Shown here: positions 46,360 to 57,388 of the stretch, piece by piece | How positions within the stretch are numbered: position 1 is the stretch's first letter | Layout: every line of letters begins with the position of its first letter | Source of the DNA: Planoprotostelium fungivorum | Lineage: Eukaryota > Evosea > Variosea > Cavosteliida > Cavosteliaceae | Assembly: GCA_003024175.1 (NCBI GenBank) | Contig: MDYQ01000018.1 | Coordinates: 186,001 to 250,000, forward strand | DNA: 64,000 bases | Direction of reading: 5' to 3' | Made by a program: the position numbers and the translations under genes | The notes under the pieces: model-generated | Told to the model about the DNA's origin: nothing | Databases searched by the model: none | What the model saw: only the letters and a program-made list of their open reading frames with translations

Positions 46360-47140
46360 ATATCGAGATGATGTGTGCGTCGAAAATACGAAGCAAGTAA
46401 GGAAGCAGTTTTTCCGGTTGCCGTAGCGACGATCTGCTGGACGCGGATTATGCATACGCCCACCAGCCTCAACACAAGCATCTCCCCCGTCACAGCAAGG
46501 ATCATCTGCAACCAGATGTAACTTATAGAGGTCCAGTCGGGTCGCGTGACTCGGCGGCGTTCGCGGGTTTCTCTCGGTCTGAAAATATCGCATATAAAAT
46601 GGGTCGATTCTCCACGAATGATTCAATCTTATTCTCACTCTGATGCTTTCAGTACTCCTGTTCGAATTTCGAGTGCTCTGGTGGAACCACAGGTGAAACG
46701 GCGTTTACCTGCGTCATGATCTCCATTTACTCTTGCCTATTCCCGCCCCATTCCAAATGCAAGGGGACTGCCTCTCAGCCCTCAGATACTGCAATGTGAT
46801 CGTGCACCGCCGACAGCAGTGGTATATCTTACATGATTGTGGTGAGACTATTCCCCGCACAGTCTTTATTTTCTTGCCAGTTCGTATACGTGGTCCACAA
46901 CCAGTTCTCTCGTCTTAAACTCTTGCTCGTACGCGAGCTGTCTGTCGTCATTATGGCTCGTTCGCGGCGACTCGCTCACTCATTTAGATAAAGCATGCTC
47001 GCTCATCTTTGGCTTCAAGTGTTCTATCAAGCTGAAAAGATTTGTTACGTTGGATTTCATCGATTGCCAAGCCTGCTTGGCGTCAGACTTGTCTATCTGT
47101 CTGACTTACCATGATATGGAGGGGGCTCATGACTGTGTTC
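46360..47140. other. upstream region of the receptor gene, no gene recognised
   Basis: A 136-codon minus-strand frame (46228-46638) overlaps the receptor start in another frame and is most likely chance. The interval presumably contains the receptor promoter. Nothing else identified. Confidence 0.4.
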
Positions 47141-48071
47141 TCATAGATCTCCTCCTCTCTTCTCTTCTTCTCTTCTTCCTCTCTTCTCTTCTTCTCCCCT
47201 TCCTCTCTTCTCTTCTTCTCTCCCTCTTCTTTCTTCTTCTTCCTCTCTCCCTCTTCTTTCTTCTTCTCCCTGCTTTTCTTCTCTTTCTCCTTTTCTGCTC
47301 TTATCTTCTTCCCAGATGTTCTCACACCTTCGTTTGTATTCTCCTTCATACTCTTTCAATCTTCGTACATAATTCACCACTCACCTCTTCTATATTCATC
47401 CCTTCTTCCCCTTCGATATCTTCACGCCTTCGTCTCTCCCCTCTCTTCTCACTCCTCTCCTCTGTCATCTTCCTCTTGTTCGACAGACGCACTTTGAGTG
47501 GACGAGAGGACATGTTCAGCTTATTGGCAATCTTGTTGACTCCTCTGTCATGATGGAGTCCTTCGGCTCTCCTCTTCTTTTGTGATGAAGAGGAGAAGGT
47601 GGTGGGTTGAGTCGATTTCTTCTGTTCGAGGTGATCTCTCTTGTGAGTTCTCTTGGTTGTTGGAGGTGGAGCCGACTTGTCCCATCGATCTTCCCATTGA
47701 TCTTCATCATCGACGGTCAGATCCACATGACGATGGATCGAATAGTTGGGATCGATCGTTGGATTTCCCGGTGCATTGCAGGTGAACCATCCAGATGGAT
47801 CGCTGCGGCTTCGATATCGTCTCTCGATCTCCTTGTTCTAAGCCTCTCATGTTACTGTTGGAAATATCTGTAATGGGTGGAAGAGGAAGGTCCATCGGCT
47901 GACACCTAAGTATCGCTGTTCGTCCATTTGAGAAGGCGATTGATAATGGCAGTCCATCATCTCTTAAAATCCAAGGCAATTCGGTCCATTCAAGTTGTCG
48001 AAGAGACGTTCTATTTGATGCACGGGCCAGACAGACACATCATATGTAGACGTCGAATCTTTTGAGAACAT
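47141..48071 (-). CDS. unknown Lys/Glu/Arg-rich, probably nuclear protein
   Basis: The C-terminal half is a long strongly charged helix (EEDKSRKGEREEKQGEEERR and repeats of RGREEE). Upstream, the frame RHVDLTVDDEDQWEDRWDKS and KIANKLNMSSRPLKVRLSNK looks like a basic nuclear protein; before it comes RYRSRSDPSGWFTCNAPGNP. Further upstream, open stretches (ASNRTSLRQLEWTELPWILR or, in another frame, MFSKDSTSTYDVSVWPVHQI) are both protein-like, so the N-terminal exons are unresolved. The GWFTCN segment faintly recalls a CW zinc finger, but the other ligands are not seen, so I do not call it. Confidence 0.5.
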
Positions 48072-48517
48072 TAGTCCAGTACATTACATTTAAAACTTGT
48101 TTTTCGATAATATCGACAGCGCGAAACCATGTCATCATTCATCAACATTAAAAGGCTACACTGGATTTGTCGTTATCTCCTCTCGAATACCACCTGCTCT
48201 TGTTTCAATGCTCATTATATTGCCGCCGTGGTAGAGGTGATCACACCCCACCCTCTTTCTTATTCCTCGCAATACTGGTCTCCCAAGGGAGAAGGGTCAC
48301 CTGTGCGCAGCACTGACCCAAATGGATGACATTGACCCAATACGAACCCGACACTCCATTCGTCAGAATGGCTATTCAGTCGGTGTCACGCTAACAACCG
48401 TGGCAGCCATATATTCACGTGCGGAGGGGTCGTGTAATGGTTGAATTACATTCTTCAGATTCAGAAGCGCACAAAAGGTCATCAGGCAGACAAAAAATTA
48501 AATTTAATTTTTATTTT
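48072..48517. other. spacer, no gene recognised
   Basis: About 445 bases. Ends in an AT-rich tract (AAATTTAATTTTTATTTTATG, around 48500-48520) immediately before the presumed start of the next plus-strand gene, which may be its core promoter. Confidence 0.4.
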
Positions 48518-49421
48518 ATGAACAAGTCGAGATGGTGTCATGGAGCCGGGGGCTGTGGCTGATTATTCACAGATGCGTTGTGGTATTACAGAGTGAGGGC
48601 AAAACCACAAGGTCTAGCGCCATCCTATCTTTTTTCCATCTTCCGTGACACGAGTACAAAGTTGTGGCTTTTTGACAAGGCAGTCGGAGTGGTGAGATCA
48701 CATTCTGTGATGCGTTCTGTGATGACCGATCGAAACAGAGCCAAGTTGCCAGTGAAGAGAAGAACGGTAAAGCCTTCTCCCTCAGGTCGACTTTCTTCTG
48801 TCCCATCGCAACCGATCAGTTTGAGAGAGATTTCGTCTTCTACCTCACAGATAACGCTACCTTCTTCTACTTACAAGCTTTGAATCAGACAGATTACGAG
48901 GTGACTTGTCATCCATCTAGCGCTCTTCTGTCACATGCCTGATGTTGTCTCACAGGCGTGGCTACAAGTGTTGCTCAGCCACAGTGCTGTCGACGCGAGC
49001 CTAGCCGAGTCGAAGACAGTGCATTCTACGATATCGGTAGTCACTACAGAAGTCCGTGGTAACGGTGACAAATACAAATATTTGTTGATTCAGATGATTA
49101 TCATGGTCACGGAAAGTACACTTGGAAGAGCGGTAAAACGTATGTCGGAGAGTTAAAGCACGGTCGATTCCACGGAAAGGGTGAGTATGGTACGCAATCA
49201 TCAGCTTATCTTTGCAGGAATTTCCACGTACAGTAATGGAAACCGTTATGAGGGATCGTTTGCATCAGATCTTTTTAACGGTCAAGGAACGTGTATCTGG
49301 AAGAACGGTGATGTGTACGTTGGACATTTTAAAGCTGGTATGTTTGACGGAAAGGGTAAGTCGATCACATCTGCACGAGCATGTGACACAATCTCAAGTG
49401 CATGATGATCTACGTCTTTAA
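48518..49421 (+). CDS. PH domain plus MORN-repeat protein
   Basis: A 39-base intron (about 48647-48685) joins SEGKTTRSSAILSFFHLP to RSGEITFCDAFCDD; the chain continues KAFSLRSTFFCPIATDQF, FVFYLTDNATFFYLQAL and NQTDYEAW, a pleckstrin-homology core with its C-terminal Trp helix. After one or two poorly resolved exons the MORN repeats follow: DYHGHGKYTWKSGKTYVGEL, HGRFHGK, GISTYSNGNRYEGSF, FNGQGTCIWKNGDVYVGHF and MFDGKG. PH domains bind phosphoinositides or partners and MORN repeats dock on membranes, so a membrane-associated scaffold is inferred. The start (ATG 48518) is uncertain because the first exon does not join cleanly. The end, a short exon with TAA at about 49421, is also tentative. Confidence 0.65.
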
Positions 49422-49910
49422 TTTTGGTTGTTGTGAATCGTTCGAGAGGTGTCCGACACTGTCAAGACCAGGCACACTTAGTGACCATGTTGATGATCGA
49501 TCGATCAGCAGATCCTGTGGAGGGAGAGGACTGAACCCAGCTATGACTTCGTCGATCATCTGGCTCCAATTAGACTTCATCCATCAGAAACATGGATCAC
49601 CATAAGCTCGGACCAGTGTTTCGATTTTTCAAGAAGCCTCTTCTCCTGCAAATTTGAAGATCTTTTCTCCTTGACCCGCTCCAAACTTCGCATCCAAAAC
49701 TCTGCATGAAGCGAAACCACCGCAAGAGAAAGAACCCAATCAAGGTCAACCGATGCAAAGACATTGAAGCCTTATCAACCAAGAGGCAGAAGAAAGATCG
49801 ATTGAAAGATGCTACGGGGTGATTCTCATGTCTCAGTATCACATCTGGATGCAATTCTGAGCGAATTACCATCAATACGACAAGCCTCGTCAATAAATTC
49901 AATTTTATAT
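49422..49910. other. unresolved interval between convergent genes
   Basis: Plus-strand stretches such as YDFVDHLAPIRLHPSETWIT (about 49540-49600) and a Lys/Arg-rich frame near 49710-49825 could be exons, either of the MORN gene or of a small separate gene. I could not build a model that splices in frame. Confidence 0.3.
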
Positions 49911-51657
49911 TCAGAAGTAGCTCGCACTCGACTGTTCTATACTCTTACTGGCCCTTCTATCTTTCAATCGTATCGTCAACTTCTTCGCTCCACTCATGAG
50001 CCCTGCAAATCCTCTATTCGTCGAAGACTGAGGAACGGCCTGACCGGCTGGCGTCGCGACAGATTTCGCTTCTGTCTCCACGCTCAATTCTGTTTCATTC
50101 AGTTTCACGAGTCGTTGGAAGAGGAGGTCTTCACCTTCCACGTTGGCTGTCAATTCTAAGAGCCGAATGACTCTCTCTAGACTGGCCTTCGATGTCTGAT
50201 AAGCGACAGATAGACTCTCCCTCTGATATCGAACGAACGATCTGGGAAGGAAGATCTACACCGAACGTCAACATCATGATGTTCATGATCGATCGCGATC
50301 GTCACCTTCTTCGCATCAGCCGTCAACATGACTTTCGGTGATAACATGAGCCTGGCGTTCACTTCCAATTGTCTCATCAAGTCACCCTCCGGTGAGAAGA
50401 CTGGTACGTAGCCACCAAAGTTTCTCGATCTCAACAGACAAAAGTGAACGAGCGGATCGGTCACTGACTCAGTACCCCTGCACCATTCTGCACGGGAAGG
50501 CTCAGGGACAAATCTGCCTGGGCGTAGAGTCAGAAGAGATGGATGAAGAGGCGTGACGTCACCCGTGACAACGGCGAGGAGTTCTTGCAGGCAGTGACAC
50601 GAAGAGCCTACGACGTACATCTTGGTGGATGACATTTCCTTTCGCAGCGTGCGGTTCTCTTGGCTGAGACATTGGAGGTGAAACGAGAGACAATTGTAGA
50701 TGTTGATGCTGTCGAGACGATGAGTCGAATAGGGAGATCGTGCGAAAATTACGTGAAGATGAGTCTCTTGGTCCAAGACAATTCGGTCAGGGGATCGATC
50801 TGATTCATTCAGTTAGAACGCAATTCAAACGACGAGAATAGTTGTGAAGGAATAAAGAAAGCGAAATGTTGCAGACGAAAAAAATTGATCTCACGTTCTG
50901 CAGTCGAGTGATTCGGAGGAGAAATTTGACGTACAGAGGGCTCTCCACCAGCCCTTTCCAATCGACCCACCCCCTCCCGTTGCTGAAATCCGCGATCAAT
51001 CTCGCCACCCTCCTCATCAGCTTCTCTGACAACTCGACTGGATCGTGTTTCTCTACGGCCGTCTTCGCTTCGTTTAATATGATCCCTCCATCGTACAGCT
51101 GTGGACACTGAGACGGATCTACCATTGTCACTCACAACAAAGTGGTAATAGATGTCTGAGCTGTCGTGAAACGAGACGTGAGAGCGAGAGAGAGACCGGA
51201 TGATGCCGCGGTTCATCAGGGCGGTCTGTATGATTTGTACTGCGTTGCCTCGTTCGTGGCCGAGCCTCTCCATCAGCCAATTTGTTCCCTCCTTTCCTGT
51301 TGTGAGTTGAGAATGTATTACAATGATGAAGCGAATAGAATCGAAGAGAGAGGGTGGGATGAGAAGATTGAAACTACTAACCAGAAAAGGTTCTGAGTTG
51401 CCATTTTCCATCGATCCTTCTCTTTCCTAAATTTCGAATGCCCTCCGAAGGATGCAACAACCTCAACACCAACTTGTCGATCTAATCGTCTGAGTCACGC
51501 GTCCACAGAACGAGATCCTCACTTCCTTCTCTGATATGTCTTTGTTCATTCCCAATCGAAATGCGATGAGAGAAGCTTGTCTCTTCGGTTTACCTGTGTT
51601 CGATCTCACGTTACACTTGCTCTTCATCTTCCTCCTCAAGTCCTCCAAACTAACCAT
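49911..51657 (-). CDS. DEP-domain protein
   Basis: MVSLEDLRRKMKSKCNVRSN begins the chain; LVLRLLHPSEGIRNLGKRRI and WQLRTFSG lead into a DEP domain: KEGTNWLMERLGHERGNAVQ, IIQTALMNRGIIRSLS and HVSFHDSSDIYYHFV (about 51290-51140). The rest (CPQLYDGGIILNEAKTAVEK, RVARLIADFSNGRGWVDWKG, CLSQENRTLRKEMSSTKMYV, a Cys/Leu-rich segment, and ERVIRLLELTANVEGEDLLF) is not a family I recognise. It ends GLMSGAKKLTIRLKDRR...SASYF. DEP domains mediate membrane or GPCR/Rho-pathway docking, so a signalling role is likely. Start ATG at 51655-51657 is the first in frame after the stop of the WD-type gene's region. Confidence 0.75.
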
Positions 51658-51690
51658 GATTTGAGGCTCGGCCGATATCTCTGAATGTCA

Positions 51691-53170
51691 TCAACACCAC
51701 ATCGACGATTGACTTCGATGCAAACCTCCCGCGAACGAGGACCGTGACGATTTAATCGAATTGAAGGTGCTCTCGTCCGGCCTCCACTCCACGATCTCAG
51801 CTTCCGAGTGATGATCAGACTCCTTCGTGTAGATGATGACGTCGTGCATCGTCATCAATCTCAGCCCGGTGACAGGCGATGCCAGCTGAAGAGAGTGAAG
51901 TGGACTGGATGATCCACGTATCATGATGTCCCACGCGGTGACCCGGCCGGACTCGTGGCCCACGTAAACCCAATACTGATTCAAGCGTTGAGTCGGAGGA
52001 AAAGAGGACGACTCACTTTGAAAGGGTCGTCACGGTGGATCTGGAGGCAAGTGATTGCATCTGTGGATGATGTGATCGATGTGTCCGTCGCATCGATGGT
52101 GTTCAGATCACCGAATTTTTCTAACGTCTTGGAACTCCTGGAAGATAAGATACCCGAAGTATCCGCGGCGATGACGTGGATGTCGTCCATCACGATGGCG
52201 GTGACCATGTGAGATAACTTCTCTCTCAACGGCTCTGCCTTCTTCTCGTGTAAATCATAGAGATCTAGAACGGATCCAGACACGGTCAACAGCCTGCCCG
52301 ATTTGGGGTTCCATTTGACGAAGGAGAAGGTTGAAAAGTGATCGTGTGGTGTTCCTTGCAGTTCCAACTTTCCGGTCTGTAGATTCCACACTTGAAACAT
52401 CTTGCGACCACCACGTAAGAGGAGGGGCCATGAGAGAGAGCAGAACTCTTGTATCAAGGGTGGTGTGGCCAATTCCGTGTTCGAATAAGAAGCCTGTTTC
52501 GTTTGCATCAGTCACGGTCATTTTGCATCGTCTCACCCTCGTCACTCGATCCAATGAATCATCCGCATCGATCTCGGAGCCGTTGGGCCCTCTTACCGAA
52601 AGTCTGGCACTGACTCTCTGATCCTTCTTTGTGAAGGATATAGACTTCCTCAGTTGACGTATGGCGATGCCCGCCGATCTCGCACATACGAGTGGAATCT
52701 CATGCGAAGTTCTCGGGTCCGCCCTGGGTACGACGGTTGCCCGGTCCGAATAGAGGATGATGACGCGAAGGTGATCGAAGACGATGGCGTCGGGCCGGAT
52801 GTTGCATTCTCCCCTCTTGTGTGTGGGATCGGGAAAGCGATTGAGATGGAGGCGTGAGACGTCGTATGTCTGAACCCAGCCGTCTGAGTGATACGTGAGG
52901 ACGTACGGAAACTCGATGGACATGCACTCGACTTCAGAGAGGCTCTCGATTGGGACGGGACTGACATCATGAGCTCGATCACTGACGAGTAGATGATGAG
53001 ACTCACACGTCGCAGTTGAGTACTGGATTGTGATAGATCATGGTGCCGCTGTGTGCAAATGTTGATACGGTCCAGCCCGCCTCTAACAGATGGACTTCAG
53101 CTCTTCGATGATAACGATTTCCCTCTAAAAACTGCGGAACAGCCGACAGAGAGTACTTCTTGATCGTCAT
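51691..53170 (-). CDS. WD40-like beta-propeller protein
   Basis: MTIKKYSLSAVPQFLEGNRY starts the chain. Repeat-like strands follow: VSTFAHSGTMIYHNPVLNC, YVLTYHSDGWVQTYDVSRLH, KMFQVWNLQTGKLELQG, FVKWNPKSGRLLTVSGSVLD, LYDLHEK, VIAADTSGILSS and YWVYVGHESGRVTAWDI, each resembling a degenerate WD repeat (GH...V.xWD). It ends SFAGGLHRSQSSMWC. Six or more exons. I cannot assign a named family. It is divergent from SART1 with a 230-base spacer. Confidence 0.65.
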
Positions 53171-53400
53171 GTTTATGGAGCGTCGTGATAATGTTCGTGG
53201 TGTCAAGTTGCTGATTCGTGGCGTTCTGTAAAGATGGAAAGGCGTTCAGTTGCTGGTGCTCCTGTGGAAACGATGCTATCCTCCATCGTTGGGGAGCTTC
53301 GGGTGAAGAGCTCACGCAAAATGGCTTGGGTAGCTTTTTTCAAGAATTTTCTACAACAGGAGATCTGATGTTGATTCCATCAGAAAAAGAAAGCGACATC
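53171..53400. promoter_or_regulatory. bidirectional spacer between the WD40-like gene and SART1
   Basis: 230 bases between divergent starts. A plus-strand frame (53218-53400) runs in phase into the SART1 start and could encode an N-terminal extension, but the RD-rich SART1 N-terminus is complete from the ATG at 53401. Contains a T6 tract near 53335. Confidence 0.4.
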
Positions 53401-56400
53401 ATGGACAAAGAGGTGAGGAGTTTGATAATATGTCTGTCGAATGATGAGGAGAGACATCTGCGTATAGAGTCATCAGACTGAATTGTGAGCAGTCGACTTC
53501 AGATGCTAGAAATTCAGACAGCCACAGAGATAGAGAGGGTATGTTTATTCATTCCGACCCCTTCTATTTCCGCTGAAATGTTCCATCTTACGAATGATCT
53601 GATCGATATCGTAGGCCCTCGTCGTGATGATAGAGACGATGGAAGAAACAAGAGAAAAGACAGAGAAGAGGACGATAGAGACAGAAGAGACAAACGTCAC
53701 CGCGAGGACGATGATCGTCGAAAGGTGATTTCCATTGCAAATGATCTCATTGCTGACCCTCTCAGGACGACAGCAGAAGGAGAGATAACCGACAAAGAGA
53801 CGATAACAGAGACAAAAGTAGACATCGTGACGAAGATCGAAGAAATGTGAGGACATGCTTCTCTCATTCTGCACCTCACAAATCAATAGGACAGCAGAAG
53901 TTCTAGAGATGATAGAACGAAAGAGTCACGTGACTCCAATCAGGGTGTGAGTGCCAGAGACAGTCGCGATCGACAGAAAGACGAGTGAGAAGACGATTTA
54001 TTGTATTTTAATTTCCTCTCTATCCCATACTCTAATATCCAAGAGAAGAAAACGAAACGATGAGAAGTCTGGTTTCGACGACAAACAACAGAACACATAT
54101 GTACATTTATTGTATTTTATTCTTAGCCTCAACAGAGACGACTACGAATACATGGGCAGTTCCAACGCCGCCGGAGAAATCACAATGTCTGTCGAAGAGA
54201 CGAACAAACTGAGAGCACAACTCGGTCTGAAGCCTCTCGAAGTAGAAGACAAGAAGAAGGAGAGAGAAGAGAGAGACAAGATGATCGAACAGAACAAGAA
54301 GGATCAGAAGATCGTGGAGATCAACTCCCAGATCGAGAGGATGAAGAAGAAGAGGGCTCTCACCCAGAAATTGGCGGGAAAATCGATCGCAGAGGAGGAT
54401 GGTGAGTGATGATCATGATGATGATCTTGCATCGTCATGATGATGAGTATCGATCGGATGATGATGGTGAACAGATGAAGATGATGGATCAGCTGCATCG
54501 TGGGTTGTCAAGAGCAGAGAGAAGGAAAAGCAGCTCGCCGCTCAATTTGACGACATGGACAAAGAACTGGTGAGCGTCTCCTCCAACATCATTCTCACTA
54601 AATTTTAATTTATTCTCATTTATTCTTATCTTATTTCAAAACGAACAACACCTGACGATTCACAGGAAGAGAAGAAGACCAAAAACGCTGGAAAACCTTC
54701 CACTTCCGGCCTCGTTGTAGATCACGACGTCGCCGATTTCGAGGAGACGGGGGAGCCCATCATCCTCACCCTCAAAGACGATTACATACTCAAGGTAATT
54801 TCCGAGAATCTTCCATCTACAACTCTAACGTCGATAGGACGATGGACTTAACGATGACGAATTCCACTTGGAGAACGTAAACATGAGCGAGAGGGCCAGG
54901 GCAGTGAAGAACCAAGAGCTGAAGAAGAAGAAACCCATCTACAACGTGTTCGAGGAGCAGAAGAGCATCTTGGCTCAGTACGATGATGAGTCCGTGAGAA
55001 ACCCACAGAAGCAGTTTGTCATCGGTGAAGGTGGTGTGACAGAAGAGAAGGAAGTGAGTGATGCATCATCAACATCGATCGTATCTCATCACATCACATG
55101 ACCACATCGATCACATCACATCGATCTGCATCATCACATCACACTCACACACAATCCAGCAACAAGAAGAAATCAGACAGAAACTGAAGTCCGCCGCCAA
55201 ATTGTACAACCTCGACACCGACAAGAAGATCGCCACCGAATATCTCAGGGCCGACGAAGTGAAGGCGAACCCCCAAGCCTTCAAGAAGAAGGGAGGAAAG
55301 AAGAGAGCGACGCGTCAGAAACAAGAAACCGAAGAAGACCCCGTCGACATTTCTGAGACCCCGGCACAAGTTGCCCCCGAATCGACCGAAGACATGGTGA
55401 GTTCACCTCGCGTGGACGATTTAACGTCGACAGTCGGTCGATCAGACGGATTCCAATGATTTGGGCTCGAGAAGTGCTTCGAGGAAGACACAGAGAGACA
55501 GCGAGAAGGCTGATGCTCAGAGCCGTCTGAAGGAGAAGAACTATCGATTGGCCGCATCGAAGGCAGCGGAGGACAGTCGATCGATGAGGGTGAGACATCG
55601 TCGATGTGATCCATCTCATCTTCCATGCAGGAGATGGATCAGCCCCTGATGGACGATGATGAGAAGTTGGCGCAGGAACTGAAAAGAGCGAAAGAAATGG
55701 CGCAATCGAGGAAAGGCCACGAGGAGTCAGAGATTGCGGCCAGCGTGAAGAAGCAAGCGGGTGAGCCGAAAATAATCTATTTTATTTCGATTTATTCTCT
55801 GTCAGAGGAAGCCGCCCGAGTTGCCGAGACCCTCGCAGCCACATCAGTCCTCTTCTCTCCTACGACCGAATTCGTCAAGGTGAATGGCGCGTTGTAGTTG
55901 TCCGATTCCGACTCCATTCCAGAACATCCAAGTCGAAACGTACGACCCCAACGACAGACAAGCACGCAGGAGACCGCAAGAGGCTGCGAGAGAGAGCGAC
56001 AACGCCGGAGAAGAGTTGGCTGAAGAAATCAAGAGGGAAGCGAGAAGGAAGAGAGCAGAAGAGAAGGAGAGGCTCAGACAACAAGGAGGTGAACCGATGG
56101 AAGAGGGAGAGCAGAAGGTGGAAGAAGAAGAAGAAGAGGAAGGACCCGTCATCGTGCGTACAGTTTTGGCGGGAAAATTTCGTGACGGTTTTCCAGGAAG
56201 AGCCGCTGGTTTCGGATTCGCTGGCTTCCACTCTGGCTCTCATCAATTCGAACAAGATGTTGGAAGTGCAAGATCAAGTGTATGTGGGAAGATCCAACGA
56301 TAGAAAGTTGGATTACGCAGCCGAGAGAGACAAGAAGGTGATCATCATCATCCATCATCATTCATCCATCGATGATCGTGAGCACGCGATCACGAACCGA

Positions 56401-56976
56401 TCATGATTCTCATCGATCACGATCACGATCACGAACCATGATCTTCATCCATCACGATCACCCGATCGCCATCCAACTGATCATCATGCAGCAAGGAATC
56501 AAAGACAGAGTCAACCTCGTCTACCGCGACGACGCCGGCCGAGTCCTCACCGTACAAGAGGCCTTCCGTCAGGTGAATTCCGACGAAATCTCCGCAACCT
56601 GACCGTTCCCAGGCTTGCTGGAGATTCCACGGAATGGACCCTTCGAAGAATACTCAGGCGAGGAGAATGAGACAGCTGGAGGAACAACAGAAGAAGATGA
56701 AGATGTCTTCCACCGACACACCTCTACAGACAGTGTCTGCGATGCAGAAGGAACAAGAGAGGACTCAATCGGCTTTTGTCGTTCTCAGCAAGGGTAACAA
56801 CACACACACGTGAGTTGGCGGGTTGTAGATGGGAGGCTGATGGAACTAGTGCCCTGCCGACTGCGGTAGAGTCGACCAAGGAGAGAGTGGCAAAGGGAGA
56901 TGCTGCGTTTGAGGTGACGCCTCTCGTCATGCCGAGGAAGCAGAAGTACGGACCGAAGAAGATGGCGAAGAAATAA
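53401..56976 (+). CDS. SART1: SART1/Snu66, U4/U6.U5 tri-snRNP protein
   Basis: A spliceosomal tri-snRNP component. MDKE, then (after introns) STSDARNSDSHRDRE and a long Arg/Asp-rich region (RRDDRDDGRNKRKDREED) give the typical basic N-terminus. The diagnostic SVEETNKLRAQLGLKPLEV follows (about 54190-54250), then EPIILTLKDDYILKD, VNMSERARAVKNQELKKKKP, EEIRQKLKSAAKLYNL, and near the C-terminus VNLVYRDDAGRVLTVQEAFR, RFHGMDPSKN and KMKMSSTDTPLQTVSAMQKE with FVVLSK. A final exon adds ESTKERVAKGDAAFEVTPLV and PRKQKYGPKKMAKK, an extension beyond the human end. Joining it in frame needs a ~76-base intron (about 56793-56868) that includes GTTGTAGATGG. Confidence 0.93.
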
Positions 56977-57388
56977 GTGGTTCAGATGGAAATAAAAGAA
57001 GAGATGGTACGAAAAGAGGGGGAAAATGATTTTATTGTTTTTGAGAAGACATGATAGGATGGTGTAGATCATACTGTGTGATGAGATGAAGGTCATTGTG
57101 GATGATGTGATTCTGTTAGATGTAAACTATTGTGCCAATGAAGTTGAATCCATCTCTTGATGTGATCAATGAACATTACATCTGGGCAGATAGACCTCGA
57201 TCTTCTGGTCAATATACACGCTCTTCCATTCTCTATGATCAGAGATATGTCTATATCGATGAGAAGAACCATCCTGCCCCGTGTACTTTTGTCCAGACAT
57301 TGTGCCGGAAAATTGATAGTGTGCGGATATCTTCCGAAACTTCCTGGAGTTTAATAGATTCTTCCTGACTTCTTCCACACAAAAGAAC
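56977..57388. other. intergenic spacer, no gene recognised
   Basis: About 410 bases; AATAAAAG at 56991 is a good SART1 polyadenylation signal. Open frames of 78-103 codons on both strands have no recognisable motif. Confidence 0.45.

Noticed and set aside
46228-46638. 136-codon minus frame with many Cys upstream of the receptor
   Set aside because: Overlaps the receptor signal peptide in another frame and lacks a signal peptide or domain of its own.
47050-47553. 167-codon plus-strand Leu/Phe/Ser-rich frame resembling a membrane protein
   Set aside because: It is the antisense of the Lys/Glu-rich coding region; CTTCTC repeats translate as Leu/Phe/Ser by composition.
47800-47860. CW-type zinc finger in the K/E-rich protein (GWFTCN)
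   Set aside because: Only one of the four Cys ligands and none of the KWR/PEE context is present.
56810-56828. A 19-base intron in SART1
   Set aside because: A normal ~76-base intron with acceptor at about 56868 also restores the frame and is more plausible.
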